From Pegea sp. RAD2-039 (Eukaryota; Chordata; Thaliacea; Salpida; Salpidae), in NCBI GenBank assembly GCA_034620365.1, contig JAQGEQ010000071.1, positions 5,704,001-5,768,000 on the forward strand: 64,000 bases of DNA. Reading direction: 5' to 3'. Every line of letters starts with the position of its first letter. The stretch's first letter is position 1. The position numbers were made by a program, and so were the translations under genes. Below are positions 32,998 through 46,656 of this stretch, piece after piece. The notes under the pieces were generated by a model. It made no database searches, was not told where the DNA came from, and saw only the letters and a program-made list of their open reading frames with translations.

Positions 32998-35900
32998 ACT
33001 GTAACGGTAGTTTTAAAAAGGAAACAAACAAGTCTTCAACAGTTCTTGAGAAATGGAAGATTCACAAGCATTGATCAGTCAAAGCTACAAAACAATTCTG
33101 AAAAATGTAACATAAAAGTTTCTTTATTAATATCAAAACTAATTAATCATATCAAGTTAAATGTCAATGATATACTTTTCACTTTTTATTTAAAACAACT
33201 TTTAATAAGCTAAAAAAAATCTTAATAAAAACTAATAAACATTCTGAAACCAAAATAATATATTTTACTCAAGCTGCTTAGTTCTATAGAGCCTTTTTTA
33301 GTCTAATTATTGATTTTTTTCTGCTATATAAAAGAATACATTTGCAGTACTCATTTTAAAAACAGTTTCATGTACACATAAGCCTACTGAGGGCATTTGA
33401 ATTCTGAATACAATTTATGTGATGCAGTTAATATTTAACTAACTCTAAAAAATGCAAATTCAGCAAAAAAATAATTATAACCTTTAAATTAATTTTCTAG
33501 TAATTGCACCACACTATTAACTGAAGTTATTCATTGCATGCACATTTTTAAAACAAAATATTTCGCTTATTGGTAAGAATCTAAAAAAGTATTTAATTAG
33601 AACTTATGTAAAATAAATTTGAAAAAACTTAGTCTTGTAACTATTCTATTTTAAACAATAATAGTCTATCAAACTAAAACTTTAGTTTCTTATCTTATCT
33701 AAAAGAAACGGACGTAAATAATATTACAACAGCTATACAAATCTATTTAGTTTTAGATTTAACAATCTTTAAGTTAAGCTCAACAAAGTACAATTACAAA
33801 CTGATTAAAAGTAGTATCATCAAGCTAAAGGCTAAATTCCAGCATTCAGCAATAAATTAATTTTTTGTCTTTCAAACTTCAAGTTTCCAATTAGCGTAGG
33901 AGACTTTATCAATACGTCACTATTCAGTAGCAACGTGGAAAGAAAATAGAAAACTTTAGTGGAAATAGATAATTATGATAATAGTTAGTTAGAAGCTGGA
34001 AGCTATTCAGCAAAATGTTTACAAAGTCCAAATTAAGTTAGCTTGTAAAAACTCATAGCCACCATATTAAGTCACACAACGTAAACCATCATACTTTTAC
34101 ACAAGTATTGACACTGTATAAGCTGATATTAAATCAATTCAAGTTATCAAATGAAAAAAACATAACTCTTTTAAACTCCTTTCCATTGAGCTAATACTCA
34201 GCTTCAAATACTTTTTCAGTATTTGTAATGTACAGCTGTTGTAATGTAGAAATGCACTGAAAAATTTATAAGCACTTTCTAGCAACTATCAGCTTGTAGC
34301 TTTGCCTATTTGCATTTCTTTTATGCTTTTATTGCTAATTTATTAATTGTAAAATGCTAAAATTAGTCACTAAAATTGGTTTGGTAAATATTTTGTTAAA
34401 GACAATTTATTTCAGTATCTTTTCTCAAATATTTAATGATATAAATAACTTTGTTGATAAATCAAATAGCAAATATTCTAAGAATTAGTTAAAGAAACAA
34501 TTTCTTTTAAACAAAAGTTAAAATTATTACAAAACGCTCTTGAACATGAAAACATATCATTTCTGTAGCTAGCTAATTTTCTTACAAAAATATAAGATTC
34601 TAGTGACATGGTATGACGCTTTAAGTAAAAGGTTTCCTTTTAACAAGCAAACTGAAGGAAGTTTCAGCTATTTTTTTTTATTAACCGAAACTAAAGTAAC
34701 TGGCCAAAATAAAAACAAGACTCCTCAAAAAATAATTTGTAAAATAATAAAAAACTTAGCTTGAAAACAAGATAGATAAAGAATAACTTCTTATATCACT
34801 TTCAAATGCTAGCTTGGTGTGTAGAAACTATTCTAGCAACACAGCCTTTTAATAGCAGTCCAGAAAACGTTTTTTTCTTTTATAGATTTCTAAAAACTTA
34901 TTTTTAAAATTTGAATTAAACCCAAATTAAAAATTTTAGCTTTAAATAATAATCAGTTTTTCTCAAAATTTCAAATTTCAATAAATAATATTCAAATAGA
35001 TGAAAATAAATAAATAAAAAGTAAACTTTGAACTTAAAAACGAAAGAAAAACTGACTAAATAATGAAACATAAATTTCGAAAAATTATCTTTAAAATAAA
35101 AGCTTAAAACAGTTCAGTAAAAATCAAAATGTCAAAAACAGCAAATGTTCTACTCCTTGCAGAAAATACAAATTGTAACTAGCAGACATACAGACGTTCT
35201 AGTGATCGATAAAAACTGTTCTAGCCTCACTGTAGCACTGTGCAGCTTCAAATAAAAGCCCTTATCAAGTAACATTTTGCTGGTTTGTCTACACAACTTT
35301 TAATGAACAAAGTACGTAGGTTTTTATCAACCTTTTTCGATTCTTCAATTGCGACGTTTTTCAGATTACTTTGAAGTATTTCACTTTTTTTTTATGTAAA
35401 TTATATGGGTATCAAAAAGAAAAAGCCTAAATGAAAAAGAAAAATTAATTAGAGTTTTTAGTAAAATTAATTTGCTATTTATACAGAATATAAATGATTA
35501 ATTTCAACTCCCTGTGGAGTGAAGTATTGAATGAAAATTTACAGCAACAAGATAATTTTAAATCATTTTAGTCAAAAAAACTCACAAAAAATTTCAAACA
35601 GTTTATAACGTTTGATTATTACTTTAACTGAAAAAAACGCCTTTTAAAAATAAGCTCATTTTTTATCAAATTAGTTTTACTAATTTTTGAAAGTAAATAA
35701 AAGGCAAAGTAAACAAACCCTTGATAAGAAAATTCAGTTAATAAACTTTCATTTATAAAACCAAATTTGATACAGAAATTATTTTTTTTTATGGATTATC
35801 ATCAAAACATGTTTTTAAAGAATATTCGTAAATGTATTTACAATGTTGAAAGTATTAGATAAAAAAACAGAAAATAAATGGTACTTTTACCTTGTAAACT

Positions 35901-38900
35901 TAATTTCTTAAAAAATATCGCTTTTATAAAATCTGTCAATTGTTTTTCTTGTTTACTTTCACCAAATAAAAAACATTTTTTTTTCGAGTTTGCCTAAATT
36001 TCGTCTAAATTCTAAATAGCTGAACAATTAGTTGCTAACCTGAATTGACATTTATTAAAAATTAGTAGATTTTTTTATATCTTTAGTATAGGTTTTCACT
36101 AATCACTATTGAATTCATCGCTTTGTCTCTAGAGTAAAGAAATTCCTAAGTAAGTTTTTCAATTACTGCTATTGAGTAAAGCATGAAAGTACTAATTTGG
36201 CGCTTTTGGTTTTTGGTTTCTAGTTTTTGTACTATTGACCTAATTATTGTTTGCTTTAATAGAGAAGCAGTAATCAAGTTCAAAAAGTTGAAAGTCCAGT
36301 TTAGATAATAGCCTTGTTTTAACTTTATAAACAATAAGATAAGAACATAAGTTCTAGAAATAATAAAATAGCAAATACTAATAATAAAAAGATGTAAATT
36401 ATTTTTATTTTCTGGAAATTAATTTTATTGGCAGTCACTAATAAAGTAACATAGTCTCAAATAAAAAATGAATAATAAATAATTGCAAAAATTTATCTTA
36501 AATATAGAATCTGATTAAATAAGACTATTGAAATTATAGGGCTAAGTCAGAATGTACCTAAAACTGAAACTTGTGTTTCTGTTTTGTAAATATTTATAAG
36601 TTGTCCAAACACTCAAAACTTGAAGAAAAAACGTTTGTTTATTTTACAAAAGCAAGATGCTAAAATTAAAATTCTATTTTACAACATTTTATAATAAGTA
36701 ATTTTGTTTTATCCAATTTTTTTTGATATTATTTAAGCAATCTAAATTACAAAAGGATGTTATAAGAAAAATTACAAGTATTTGAAAAACAAAATCTTTC
36801 AACTAAACACTAGCTCTTTTCAAAATACAACTGTACAAATCAGAGACACTCTCTTATTTTCGTTGATCAAACATAAATATTAAAAGTAAATGGTTACATT
36901 AAAGTTTTAGATTATAAATAAACAAAAATATCGTCAGAGTTGACATAAAAAAATAAAGTTATCTTTCAAAACCAAGATTTTTAAAAATGTTGAATTTATT
37001 CCAAGATAGTATTACTAAATATTACAATAAAATAAATTGCTAATCATATAACTTACCAAATTCTATCATTACAGTTTCAATATTATAATAAAAAATATTA
37101 TTTTAGTGTTTATTAAGATAAAGTTTTATATTTTCAAATTAAAAGTTTTTAGCAGTTTCAATTATTTATGTATTTTAATGGATATATAAAGATTTTTAAC
37201 AAAAACTTATCAAGTCTTACAAGGTATTACAGAGCCAAGCCTAAACATTCTAACAATATCAAATATTCTTTTTAACAAATTGATTAGTTTATAATAAAAG
37301 AAGTCTATTTATTCATTATTTAGGCCTAGATATTTATACAATTAGTTTTTGTAAACCTAAGATTATTTAAATCATTAGTTGGTACCCAAAAAAATAAAAG
37401 CAATAAACTTTACTGAAATAAACTGAAACTTATCAAAAAACTCAAAAAATATCCTGAAAAATAAAATATCTCTAACACAAAATGCTTCCTAAAAACTTTC
37501 TTTATAAGCTACATTATATATAAATAATACAATATAAGTTAGTATAAATTTATGTTACTTTACAAAAGTATTTACAAAATTATTCTATGTAATCTAAAAA
37601 AAAAGTAATTTATAATATTTATAAATTTTACAAAACTATTTTTGAAAACTCTTATTTTTTTTTACGACTGAATATCTTATTATTGTATCTACAGAGTATA
37701 AGCAAATCTAAATCATATAAATATTGTTTTATAAGTTATCTACCAACTCACTCAATATAACCTGTTATGCAGTTCAGATTTCAAATTACATGATGGTATC
37801 AGATAAAAAACATATAAACTTGAAAAAGAAGGTTCGCATAAATAGCACCTTTCTAAGCTTGAATAAAAGATAATTTTAAAATGAGAAGTCATTAAAAAGT
37901 AATAAGTTGTTTTAAACGTTAAAATAAATTAACGAATATTATGAATTTGAAGAATGAAATTTAAATAGAATCTATCTATAAATATTTTGATAAAGTTATC
38001 TGTAAGCTGCTATTATCAAGACCTTTATTATTACCGTTATACTTTGTAGCATACAAGAAGTTTCTAGAGTACTTGTGAAAGAGTCTTTAATAAGTTCTCT
38101 TGAATTTAATCTTCTATTTTTGCATATTTTCTTCAGTAAATATTTATTGAATAAAAGAATTAATATTTTCTTTTTCACTTTTTACATTTCTATTTTACGT
38201 TTTTATATAAAAAATGACAAACCTGTCTGAGATGTACAACTTGACTCAAAACTGTTTTAAGAATGCTACTTTGTGCCTCTTAGAAGACAGTTGTTGGCGG
38301 AAGTCTCTTTTATTAAATAGATAAAAATGTATTTTTTACAACAAGTGGTAAAAGTTGTATAGATAAATATTACTTAAACCTCATGGTCAAAATCTCCAAA
38401 GTTAGCTCACTTTAGAAAGATACTCTTCCGTTAAATGACGAAATAACTTGCTGGTTTGGAGTTGTTCATTTATCATTGATAGATAACTACTTATAAAGAA
38501 AAATGCCATGAGTTGTACAGCGCAGTATCTTTAGCAGCTTATTAGTAACTTTTAGAGCGAATTTGTAAATAGCATAGAGAGATCAATTCTTTTTTGCCAT
38601 CAATTGAATAGTTGACTTTATAAAAGTAAGAAGTTTTGGGTTTTATTCAGTTGGAATTGCAGTTGAAGATACAATCAAATCTTAAGCTGAAAGAAGAGTT
38701 GAATCTTTAGGGATTTGGGTTGGAGTTTTTTAGGAAAAATGCCCTAACCTGAAAGCAAATAATCCAAAATTTACTTTGATATTTGTTTTTAGTTGAAGAT
38801 ATGAAATCGCAGCAGATTAACTGACAAACATCTTAAGTAGCTTTTGTAAACGACATCTTGTAACGTTGTACCCTGATTTTACAATAGTCACATGTTACAG

Positions 38901-39628
38901 GAGTAAACGTCAAACTTTCTGTCAACTATTTTGCTTGAACTGTTGGAAGTTTTACATATAAGTTTATCAATTGACTCATGGCACTTTTATTACATTTTTT
39001 ATTGTAAAAAACTTCTAGAACTTTAAGAGTTGTTGCTAAAAATATATTTATATATAAACAATAGATATATTCAGCAAATAAAAAATTTATATTCAATATT
39101 ATAAATACAAATATGATTTACAAAAAAAAACTAACTTTTGCAATTTATTTATAGAGTGCTCAAGCTAAGTTAAGAATGTGCAATAAATTAACAAACAATT
39201 AAAAGTATTTCACAGACTAAAACTGAAAAATTAGTTAAGATTTCACTTCATGTAATTTACGGAGGTTTTCTTTGGATTGTTTATATACTCTTAAATTTTA
39301 TTGCTTGCAGACTTTTTACAAAACCAGAATAAACAAGTTTAAGTTGAATTAGAACTATTTATTTTGCGGGATTTTTTAAATAAAGAAAATTTTAGTGTTA
39401 ACTTAAATATATTTAATTATGAAAAAAGCAAATAAGTTGATTAAACTACTTTTAGTGTTACAAGCTTATTTTTTGTAAAGCTTAATTAATGAACTAACTA
39501 TAAGCAGAAGAAAGCATCTTTGACTACTAATAATGAAATAAAAAAACTTAAATTTGGCCATTTAGTTATCAAATTTTCACTGTTTGATTTCTCGACATTC
39601 GATTATTAGATTGTATTTTGATTTTGTA
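32998..39628. other. 6.6 kb AT-rich gene desert
   Basis: No exon with protein-like composition, no recognised repeat family and no RNA gene was found on either strand. The only open frames (36146-36334 and 37996-38178, both minus) are short and compositionally like translated A/T-rich noise. The part nearest 32998 should hold the GT31 5'UTR and promoter; TTACAG just before the ATG could be a 5'UTR splice acceptor. Confidence 0.55.
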
Positions 39629-39634
39629 TATTAC

Positions 39635-40323
39635 TTATTTATTTATTACAATAAATGTGAAGGAAGGTGCCCAAAGAGAGTACCTCTCGCTAACACACAT
39701 TCTCACAAATTAGATCTATTTGACGTGTAAACGAAAAAGCATATGACAATGAAGAATTGCACAAAATCATAGTATTGTAAAAGAGAAAAATTCACAGTTT
39801 AGAAATGGCAATGTTGACGATATTATAACAATTCAGCTTTTTCTTGAACAACATAAGTGATTTTGACATGACAATCTCTGATGGCAGATTGTTCCATGTA
39901 CTGATTGTGCGGTATGAGAAAAAACTTAATCTGGTTAACGTAGCTGGTGGAGTGGGCTTATTAAGATGTAATTTATGTCTTCTAAGTTGATATAACTTGA
40001 GGGAGGGACTAATGGAGAAAAAGTCATTAAATTGAAGATCAATTAGGTTGTGAATAATTTTAAAAATCAGAATAAGGTCGTATTTAATTCTTCGGATTTC
40101 CAAAGTATCTAGATTGAAGAAGCTGAGACGATGCTTATAACTCTCGTATTTGATATTAAGTTTCCTGCAAACCAATCTCGTAAATGTTGCCTGAACAGAT
40201 TCGATTTTTCTGATATCACCAACTTGATATGGCATCCATGCACTGATATTGTATTCAAGAATAGGGCGTATGTACAGTTTGAAAAGGTTGACGAAAAACC
40301 ATGGATCTTTAGAATTAAAAGTC
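39635..40323 (-). mobile_element. Young 5'-truncated CR1-like LINE copy with TSD
   Basis: Inverted 690-bp copy of the LINE 3' third. Its 147-residue ORF2 remnant (39792-40235) differs from the intact copy at only a few residues (SVQATF for SAQATF, LQFNDFF for LQFDDFF, NIVNI for NIANI). It is flanked by a 6-bp direct repeat TATTAC (39629-39634 and 40324-40329). It is clearly closer to the copy at 15199-19864 than to the other fragments here. Confidence 0.9.
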
Positions 40324-40329
40324 TATTAC

Positions 40330-41588
40330 ATCAGAGTTTATCCTTTAATTAATAAGTTTAAGAACGTGGACGTTCGGGGATCTATTAGAGGCGTATTTTC
40401 GAAGCGCGACCGATAAGACTAATTGGCATTTTTCATTTTATGGAGTTTCATCCTAATTGTTTGTTTTTAAATGTTTTGGTTTCATTTACTTATTTTATTT
40501 TGCCACAAAACGTTTAAATTAGAGTTTAAATTTGAGATCTAGTTTGTAGCTTCTTTGTTCTTAACTCAGCTACTTTGTAGGGAAGAATGTAATAGATTTG
40601 TTTAAAGAAACAGTAGATTACCTTGTCGCATAAGTAAGTTTAAGTTAATGATAATCCATTTTGCATAATTAGAAAATTGGAAATTTTGATTAAGGTGTAA
40701 CTGATTTTTTTTTAATTTATACTTCTGTTGTACCATTTATATTATGCGCAGTTTAGAAAATAATGATTTATTGTCGTTTTACAAAGCGCGGTGAATTATT
40801 CATTAAAACTTTATATAACAGTAATACTTACACTTAAGTATAATATTTTTTTTAATTCAAGTAAATTATATTTATGGTAATTCAATAAGCATGACAATAT
40901 CAATTAAATTTTCCTAATTAAAAATTGCTATTAGGAATTCGAATGATTAAAGGATTACTTGACGTTGATAATTTTCATGTAGGTTTACTAGCTCATCAGT
41001 TAATTGGATAACCATAAATATCTTTCTTTTTTACAAAAGCAACATCTGATCTTGATATAGAATTTCTTCTTTGTTTCTTTAATTTCTTCTGTTATTCGTC
41101 AAGTCGGCTATTTTTTAAAGTAAACTACATAAAGTATTTTTATTTTTTCACCTATTTTAAATAATGTTCAAACCTATTTAAAGTAGTTTTGGTAAATAAT
41201 TTTCACTATTTTTTGTATTTGGTATTTTTTCTTTCAGTTAATTTTTGTATTAAGACAAAAACGTCTTATTCAACTAAATTTTACTCGTGTATCACGGATA
41301 ATTTGATATTCAAAATGTTTTATGCATTAGCTTATATTTTCATAAATTTTGGTGGTTACTTTTATTATACTTCATTTATTTATAAGTTATTAATTATATA
41401 GTTAATTTATAACTATTTCGATACAAATTTGAAAGTTTTTTTTGTGCTTTAATAAAAACGTGTTATTTTACTTTAAGTTTAAATTGGAAAGAAATACTTT
41501 TTTATCATCTTGCAAATTAATTGTGAAGATTGAATATTTAAAAAATTATTTGCTTTTAGATTTTACTTTGTCGAATAATTTGCTTATA
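40330..41588. other. Intergenic upstream of NOL9, AT-rich
   Basis: Holds the NOL9 promoter and 5'UTR by position; no motif can be named. An open frame at 41189-41401 (+) is rich in Phe/Tyr and looks like translated A/T tract. Confidence 0.5.
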
Positions 41589-44500
41589 ATGGCAAAGAAG
41601 AGCTTATTAAAGAAAAAAATTACTGGTAAAAGTGTTTTTTTAGCAAAAAAACAAAAATATCATGCTAATAGAAAATATTCTGGAGTTCCAACAGTTTCTA
41701 TTAACTTAGGAACTATTGGTGCAAGTTTGAAAATAAGAAAGAAAAAATCTGTTCCAGCTAGCCAACCAGAAAATCAAGAAAGTCAATTAGAAGAAGATTT
41801 AAGTTGTTCACTTTTGGATTCTACATCTGATTCAAATATTAATGGAACTCAAATGAGTTTAGATGTCTGTAAATCAGACAATGATGATTACTTAGAAAAT
41901 GAAGAAGAAGAAGAACTGGAAGAAACTAAAGAAGAAGAAGAACTGGAAGAAACTAAAGAAGAAGAAGAAGAACTGGAAGAAACTAAAGAATATGAAGAAG
42001 AGATACAAGACTTAGAAGTTCATTTAGAAGAGGTTCAAGTGGAAAATGAGCAAGATCAGAAGAAGAAACTGAAACTAGGAAAGAAATTAAAACAAAAAAA
42101 AGCATCGGTTATTGATGTAAGTTTATAAATCTGTTTTTTATTTACTTTCTATAAAATATAATTATTTTAATTTCAAATTTTTTTATACTTGTATATAATA
42201 ACTATATAAATTTATCTTTTTAAATATAAAGTAACTTAGATATATTATATTAATCTTCATCAATAATTGTTTTATTTATTAAGTAATTTTATAATTATGA
42301 TAATATAGATTATTTCTGAGAAACAAATAAATGATTATTATTAATTTTAAAATGATTTATTTATGGTCTTTGTATAATAATAATTTTTGTATAATCAATT
42401 TAACTTCAAATAATTATGAAAATGATTTACTTTTTAGGTGATGAACAGTAAGATTATAAGGTCTAAAACACATTTATGTGTGGCACATATTGGCATAAAA
42501 GATAAAAAAGTAATCTTTATCAAATTCATTTTTATTTATCTGATGTACTTTTGAACTTTTATAGAGTTTGATATTAAGAGGTAAATTTACACTAGAGGTT
42601 TTAAAAGGAGGAGTTTTTATAAATGGAAGTCGTATATTAACTGGTGATAAACCAATACTAATCAGCTCACCAATAACTCATCCTACTTATGAAATTTTCT
42701 CTGTTTCTCATGATTGTGAACACATAAGTCAAAAAAATTTGAATAAATACAAAAATGAGATAAGTAATTACCAAACTTATTCAAAAAATGAAACATTTAA
42801 TAAATAATATCTATATTTTTTAGATCAACTTTCTAGTTATAATACAATAATATTACTTAATGGACAACCTGGTAAAATACCTTCACTGCCAGGATTTGGA
42901 GTAATTTATGATATGAATAAGAAATTAGATCAATCAATATGTAGAGGTGTTTGGAAGTGCGGGAAAAACTGGTGAGCTTTTCATAAAAAACACTTTTCTT
43001 GATTTGATGTAAACTATTTATTTAGGTGCTATAGAGATGATTATGGTTATGATGCTGCTGTTAATCAGATATTCAATGCTTCAGCATTAAACACGAGTGT
43101 TATAACTTGTGGAGGTCAGAATGTTGGGAAGTCTTCTTTTAATCGATTACTTATCAACCAATTATTATCTCGGTAAAAAAATTATTTGAATAATGTCGAA
43201 GTATAAATCTTTTTTTTTATTTTGTAGCTTCCCTTGTGTCTATTACTTGGAATGTGATATTGGGCAAACTGAGTTTACTCCTCCTGGTCTTGTGTCTCTC
43301 AATCGTGTCACAAAACCACTCTTTGAACCTCCTTTTGAACATCAAGAGACCCCCTTAATATCTTCTTCTTGTGGACTTCATGCTCCTAAAAGTATTTCGG
43401 ATTTTTTTTTACAATTTTTACAGCTTCTTTTTAAACTATAATTTTTTTAATTATTTTTAGAAATTTCAACAAATATATTTTTTAGATGACCCTGACAGGT
43501 ACTTGGAGACAATTAAATATGTCTTTAGTTATTATAAGAAGCTAGGAAATGATGAAGGAGCTCCTTTAATTGTGAATACTATGGGATGGACAAGTCATTT
43601 AGGATATGTATTACTAGTTGATATAATCAGAACTGTAAGTTGATAAAAACTATTTTAATTCAAAACTTTAAATAATTTCGAATCAATTACATCAAATACA
43701 TTTCAAATTATCAATTGATTACTTTTAAAAACTAATTTTTACTTTCTCTTAACAGATTCAACCAACTTTTCTCACAGAATTTTATGCTAAAAACCGAAAC
43801 AACAGAAATTATAAGACTCCTTTAGTACCTGAAAAAGTGAATTCAGATGTTGGTTGGACTTCTTCAGTTGCCAGCCCTATGCTCTCTTATAAACGTTTAT
43901 TTGTGCCAGTGACTGTGTGCAGTGTTTACGGGTAGATAAAACTAATTTCATTTATTAACTTAGAATATTTGCTGTATCAAATTAATGAGAATTTTTTCTA
44001 CTTTATAAATGATTTCTTTACAGAACAAAGTTTACATCAGCCCATTTTAGAAATCTTTCATTTTTATCTTACTTCTCAAAGAATAAAGCTTATATTTGCC
44101 AAAAGTATTTCACATTTTTATTATTTTATAATTTAAGGATACTTTAAAAAGTTTCAAATTTCTTTTAATTGTTCCACGAAGTCGTTAACTTAGTTACTTT
44201 TTTAGCTATTATATGAAGAAACTATTAGCACAACCAACTGCTGTTATTCAATTGGATGACATCAGTATCTTCAACGGCTGTTACGAGCCTATAAAGAAGA
44301 AAATGGTTTTTGCAGCTTTAAATGCTTCAGTAGTTGCCATGTGTTCAACTAAAGTTAGTCATGATTTCACTATGAGATACCAGAGCTTATAGTTTGATGT
44401 TCAAGACTGCAGATTCTTTGAATCTAATTGATAAGGATTCCGAATATCTTCCAAAAGCACCGATTTGTCAGTGTCTTGGACTAGGAATAGTTCGCGGTGT

Positions 44501-44814
44501 AGATCCTGAATCAGGATTAATTTACATCATCTCAAATCTGGATGAAATGAAATTAGCAGAAGTCGATGGTTTGGTTTTTGGTAATCACCAAATTCCCAAA
44601 TATTTGTTAGATAAACCAAATGAAGGGGTAAGTAAGATGATGTAGTCGACTTTAATTAAATCTTCATCTTTTACATCAGACTTTAACTCCTCAAGCAAAT
44701 CCCTACGTGTCTACCAACTTCTCTCCATCTATTATAGGATCGGAGTATGTGAAGCAGCGCAGGAAGTTGCTCCCTCTTTCAGCTATTAAGAAGAGGAAGA
44801 AGAAGTCTTGCTGA
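41589..44814 (+). CDS. NOL9: NOL9/Grc3 polynucleotide 5'-hydroxyl kinase
   Basis: Nucleolar kinase that phosphorylates RNA 5'-OH ends during ITS2 removal in pre-rRNA processing. Twelve exons join in phase: 41589-42116, 42438-42509, 42565-42763, 42824-42971, 43026-43172, 43228-43391, 43486-43634, 43756-43931, 44024-44104, 44206-44353, 44406-44627 and 44680-44814, giving 722 residues. The basic, then acidic N-terminus suits a nucleolar protein. The Walker A is GGQNVGKSSFNRLL (residues ~345-352), followed by YYLECDIGQTEFTPPG and VNTMGWTSHLGYVLLVD. The C-terminal domain includes NASVVAMCS and CQCLGLGIVRGVDPESGLIYI, and the end is lysine-rich (IKKRKKKSC). The start MAKKSLLKKK was preferred over an upstream in-frame ATG at 41442, whose extension is hydrophobic noise. 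The exon 9 donor and exon 11 acceptor are the weakest calls. Confidence 0.9.
41905..41992 (+). repeat. Acidic coding repeat in NOL9 exon 1
   Basis: Three near-identical units of about 27-30 bp encode EEEELEETK-type blocks, differing by one GAA codon. This is a coding minisatellite in the disordered N-terminal region. Confidence 0.85.
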
Positions 44815-46656
44815 TTTTCAAATCCAATAAATTTCGTTGTCATTTACTCGCTAGCTGATTTTGAGAAGTCTTCTTCAGACTAACTTCTTTAGATTAAAGA
44901 TGTAAAATTGTTGAAAATATTGAAATGAGAATCGTGACTTCAAACTTGAAAATAACTTTTGTGACTCTAATTTTGATTTTAGAATAATTTGAAAAATACT
45001 GAGAGTTTTAAATTGATGTTTACTGCTTGGAGTTGAGTCTTACGTAGGGCGCAAAAAATTTAATAAAAACAGTTTAGTAGATAAAACTCATCTTAATCAA
45101 TTCTCTATCAGTGATATCTTCCTTATACACTTCATACACTAGGTGGCCAAATCCGTTGCTAGCAAATTGAACATTTTGTAAGATATCAGTTTTTGTGGTA
45201 TATATATGAATGCGAAGGAGGGTGCCTAAAGAGACCGCATCTCGCTAACATAAATTCTCACGAGTTCTTCTCAGGAGTTTATAGATATGTCTCCACCTGG
45301 GGTCGAACCCGGCACTTCCTAGCTAGAAGGTAGGTGTAGTAACCGCTTCGCCACTAAGCAGGACATTGTAAGTTGTACAATATTTACATGAAAGTAAGAA
45401 TACACTTATTGATTACTTCTAACTGATATAGAATGTTAGCGTCTTTAGTTTTCATTTTAGAATATAAAAGTAATAAATAAAATTGAGATTTGATTCTTAA
45501 TATTAGGTTTCTGCAGTGTTTAGTTTCTAATAAAAAGTTAGATTTTTATTAACAATTTTTTGAAAGAAAATGATTCGATGACTGAATTCATAGAAAAACT
45601 TGGAAAAATTAGTTTTTTTAGATTACAATCGGAAATATCGTCATCGTTTAAAAACTCAATCTCGCCACGTTGAGTTGAAAACACTTCCTAATTACGCTTA
45701 AGTGATTTCATTGAGATAATTTATAAGAAAGCTTCTGATACTACTAATTATAAAAACTTAAAACGTCGGTTCAACTCTAAACATATTTTGATTGAACTTA
45801 AATAAGATGAATTTGAAAAGGTATCTTTTTACTGATGTCTAAACTACTCTTACTAATAAGATAAATTATAAATACCCACAATCAACCAGTAGAAAAACCC
45901 CCCAAACAAAAACCAGCCTACCAATCTAGCTGAAATAAAAGCCTCTTATATGATTCACTTATTATTTTACTGAAAACGCTTCAACTAATTACTAAGTTGT
46001 TTAAACTGTTTCAACAGCTGTAATTGAATTGGGACTTTTTGTATCTTGAGTTTATTTCAAAGGTTCTCGTGCTGCAAATATTCATCACTTTTAACCACTC
46101 GCTAACTTCATGTAACTGATTGACCAGGAACTGGAACCAGTAAAGTCGAAGCCACCCCTTATTTACATAATCGGGCGGTTTAAGCTTCAGAAAGATGAAC
46201 AAAAAGAATCGAGTAGATATATAAAAGATAACTAACTAACGTGGAAATATAGAAAAATGTAAATACTGCAGAATAATACGAATTAGAATTTTGTAAATTT
46301 ATATATGAGATTTTAGTATAAGGTGAGTTGTTTAAACAAGCTCCAAGTAGAAGCACAATCAACCAGCAACAAGTTGATTCATGTAAATAATAGATAAATA
46401 TCAAACTAGTAAAATTGAATTAATGTGCGGAATTTGGTAATTGAAATTGACGATTGCTCCATTTGTTGATTTAAATATGTTAAATTTCACAGAGTAGATA
46501 AATAAATACAAAGTTATTCGATATATTTCCTGATTGAATTACTTTGAAAGCTACAAAAATATGAGAGTGTACTTTAACCAGTTGTAAATAAATATACTAA
46601 ATGGTTTGATCATTCATACATAAAATGCCTACAGACTAGGTGAAAGTTTCAAGTGA
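44815..46656. other. Convergent 3' region between NOL9 and TM9SF3
   Basis: Both flanking genes end here. An AATAAA at about 44826 could be the NOL9 polyadenylation signal. A tRNA-derived SINE lies at 45200-45362. Weak open frames at 46011-46404 (minus) resemble no known protein. Confidence 0.5.
45200..45362 (-). mobile_element. tRNA-derived SINE with LINE-type 3' tail
   Basis: On the minus strand a tRNA-like head has a Pol III A box TGGCGAAGCGG (45343-45353) and B box GGGTTCGACCCC (45299-45310) at tRNA-like spacing. A ~35 bp linker then leads into GTGAGAATTTATGTTAGCGAG...CTCTTTAGGCACCCTCCTTCGCATT, which matches the terminal ~50 bp of the CR1-like LINE. It ends in a TATATATA tract rather than TAAA repeats. 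Head plus LINE-shared tail is the hallmark of a SINE mobilised by its partner LINE. Confidence 0.85.

Noticed and set aside
36146..38178. Short minus-strand ORFs in the gene desert
   Set aside because: Ile/Leu/Lys-rich translations typical of A/T-rich noise, with no splice-consistent partners.
45990..46404. Minus-strand frames and a box-A-like TAGCGAGTGG near 46100
   Set aside because: No B box downstream at tRNA spacing and no known protein; not enough for a tRNA, SINE or gene call.
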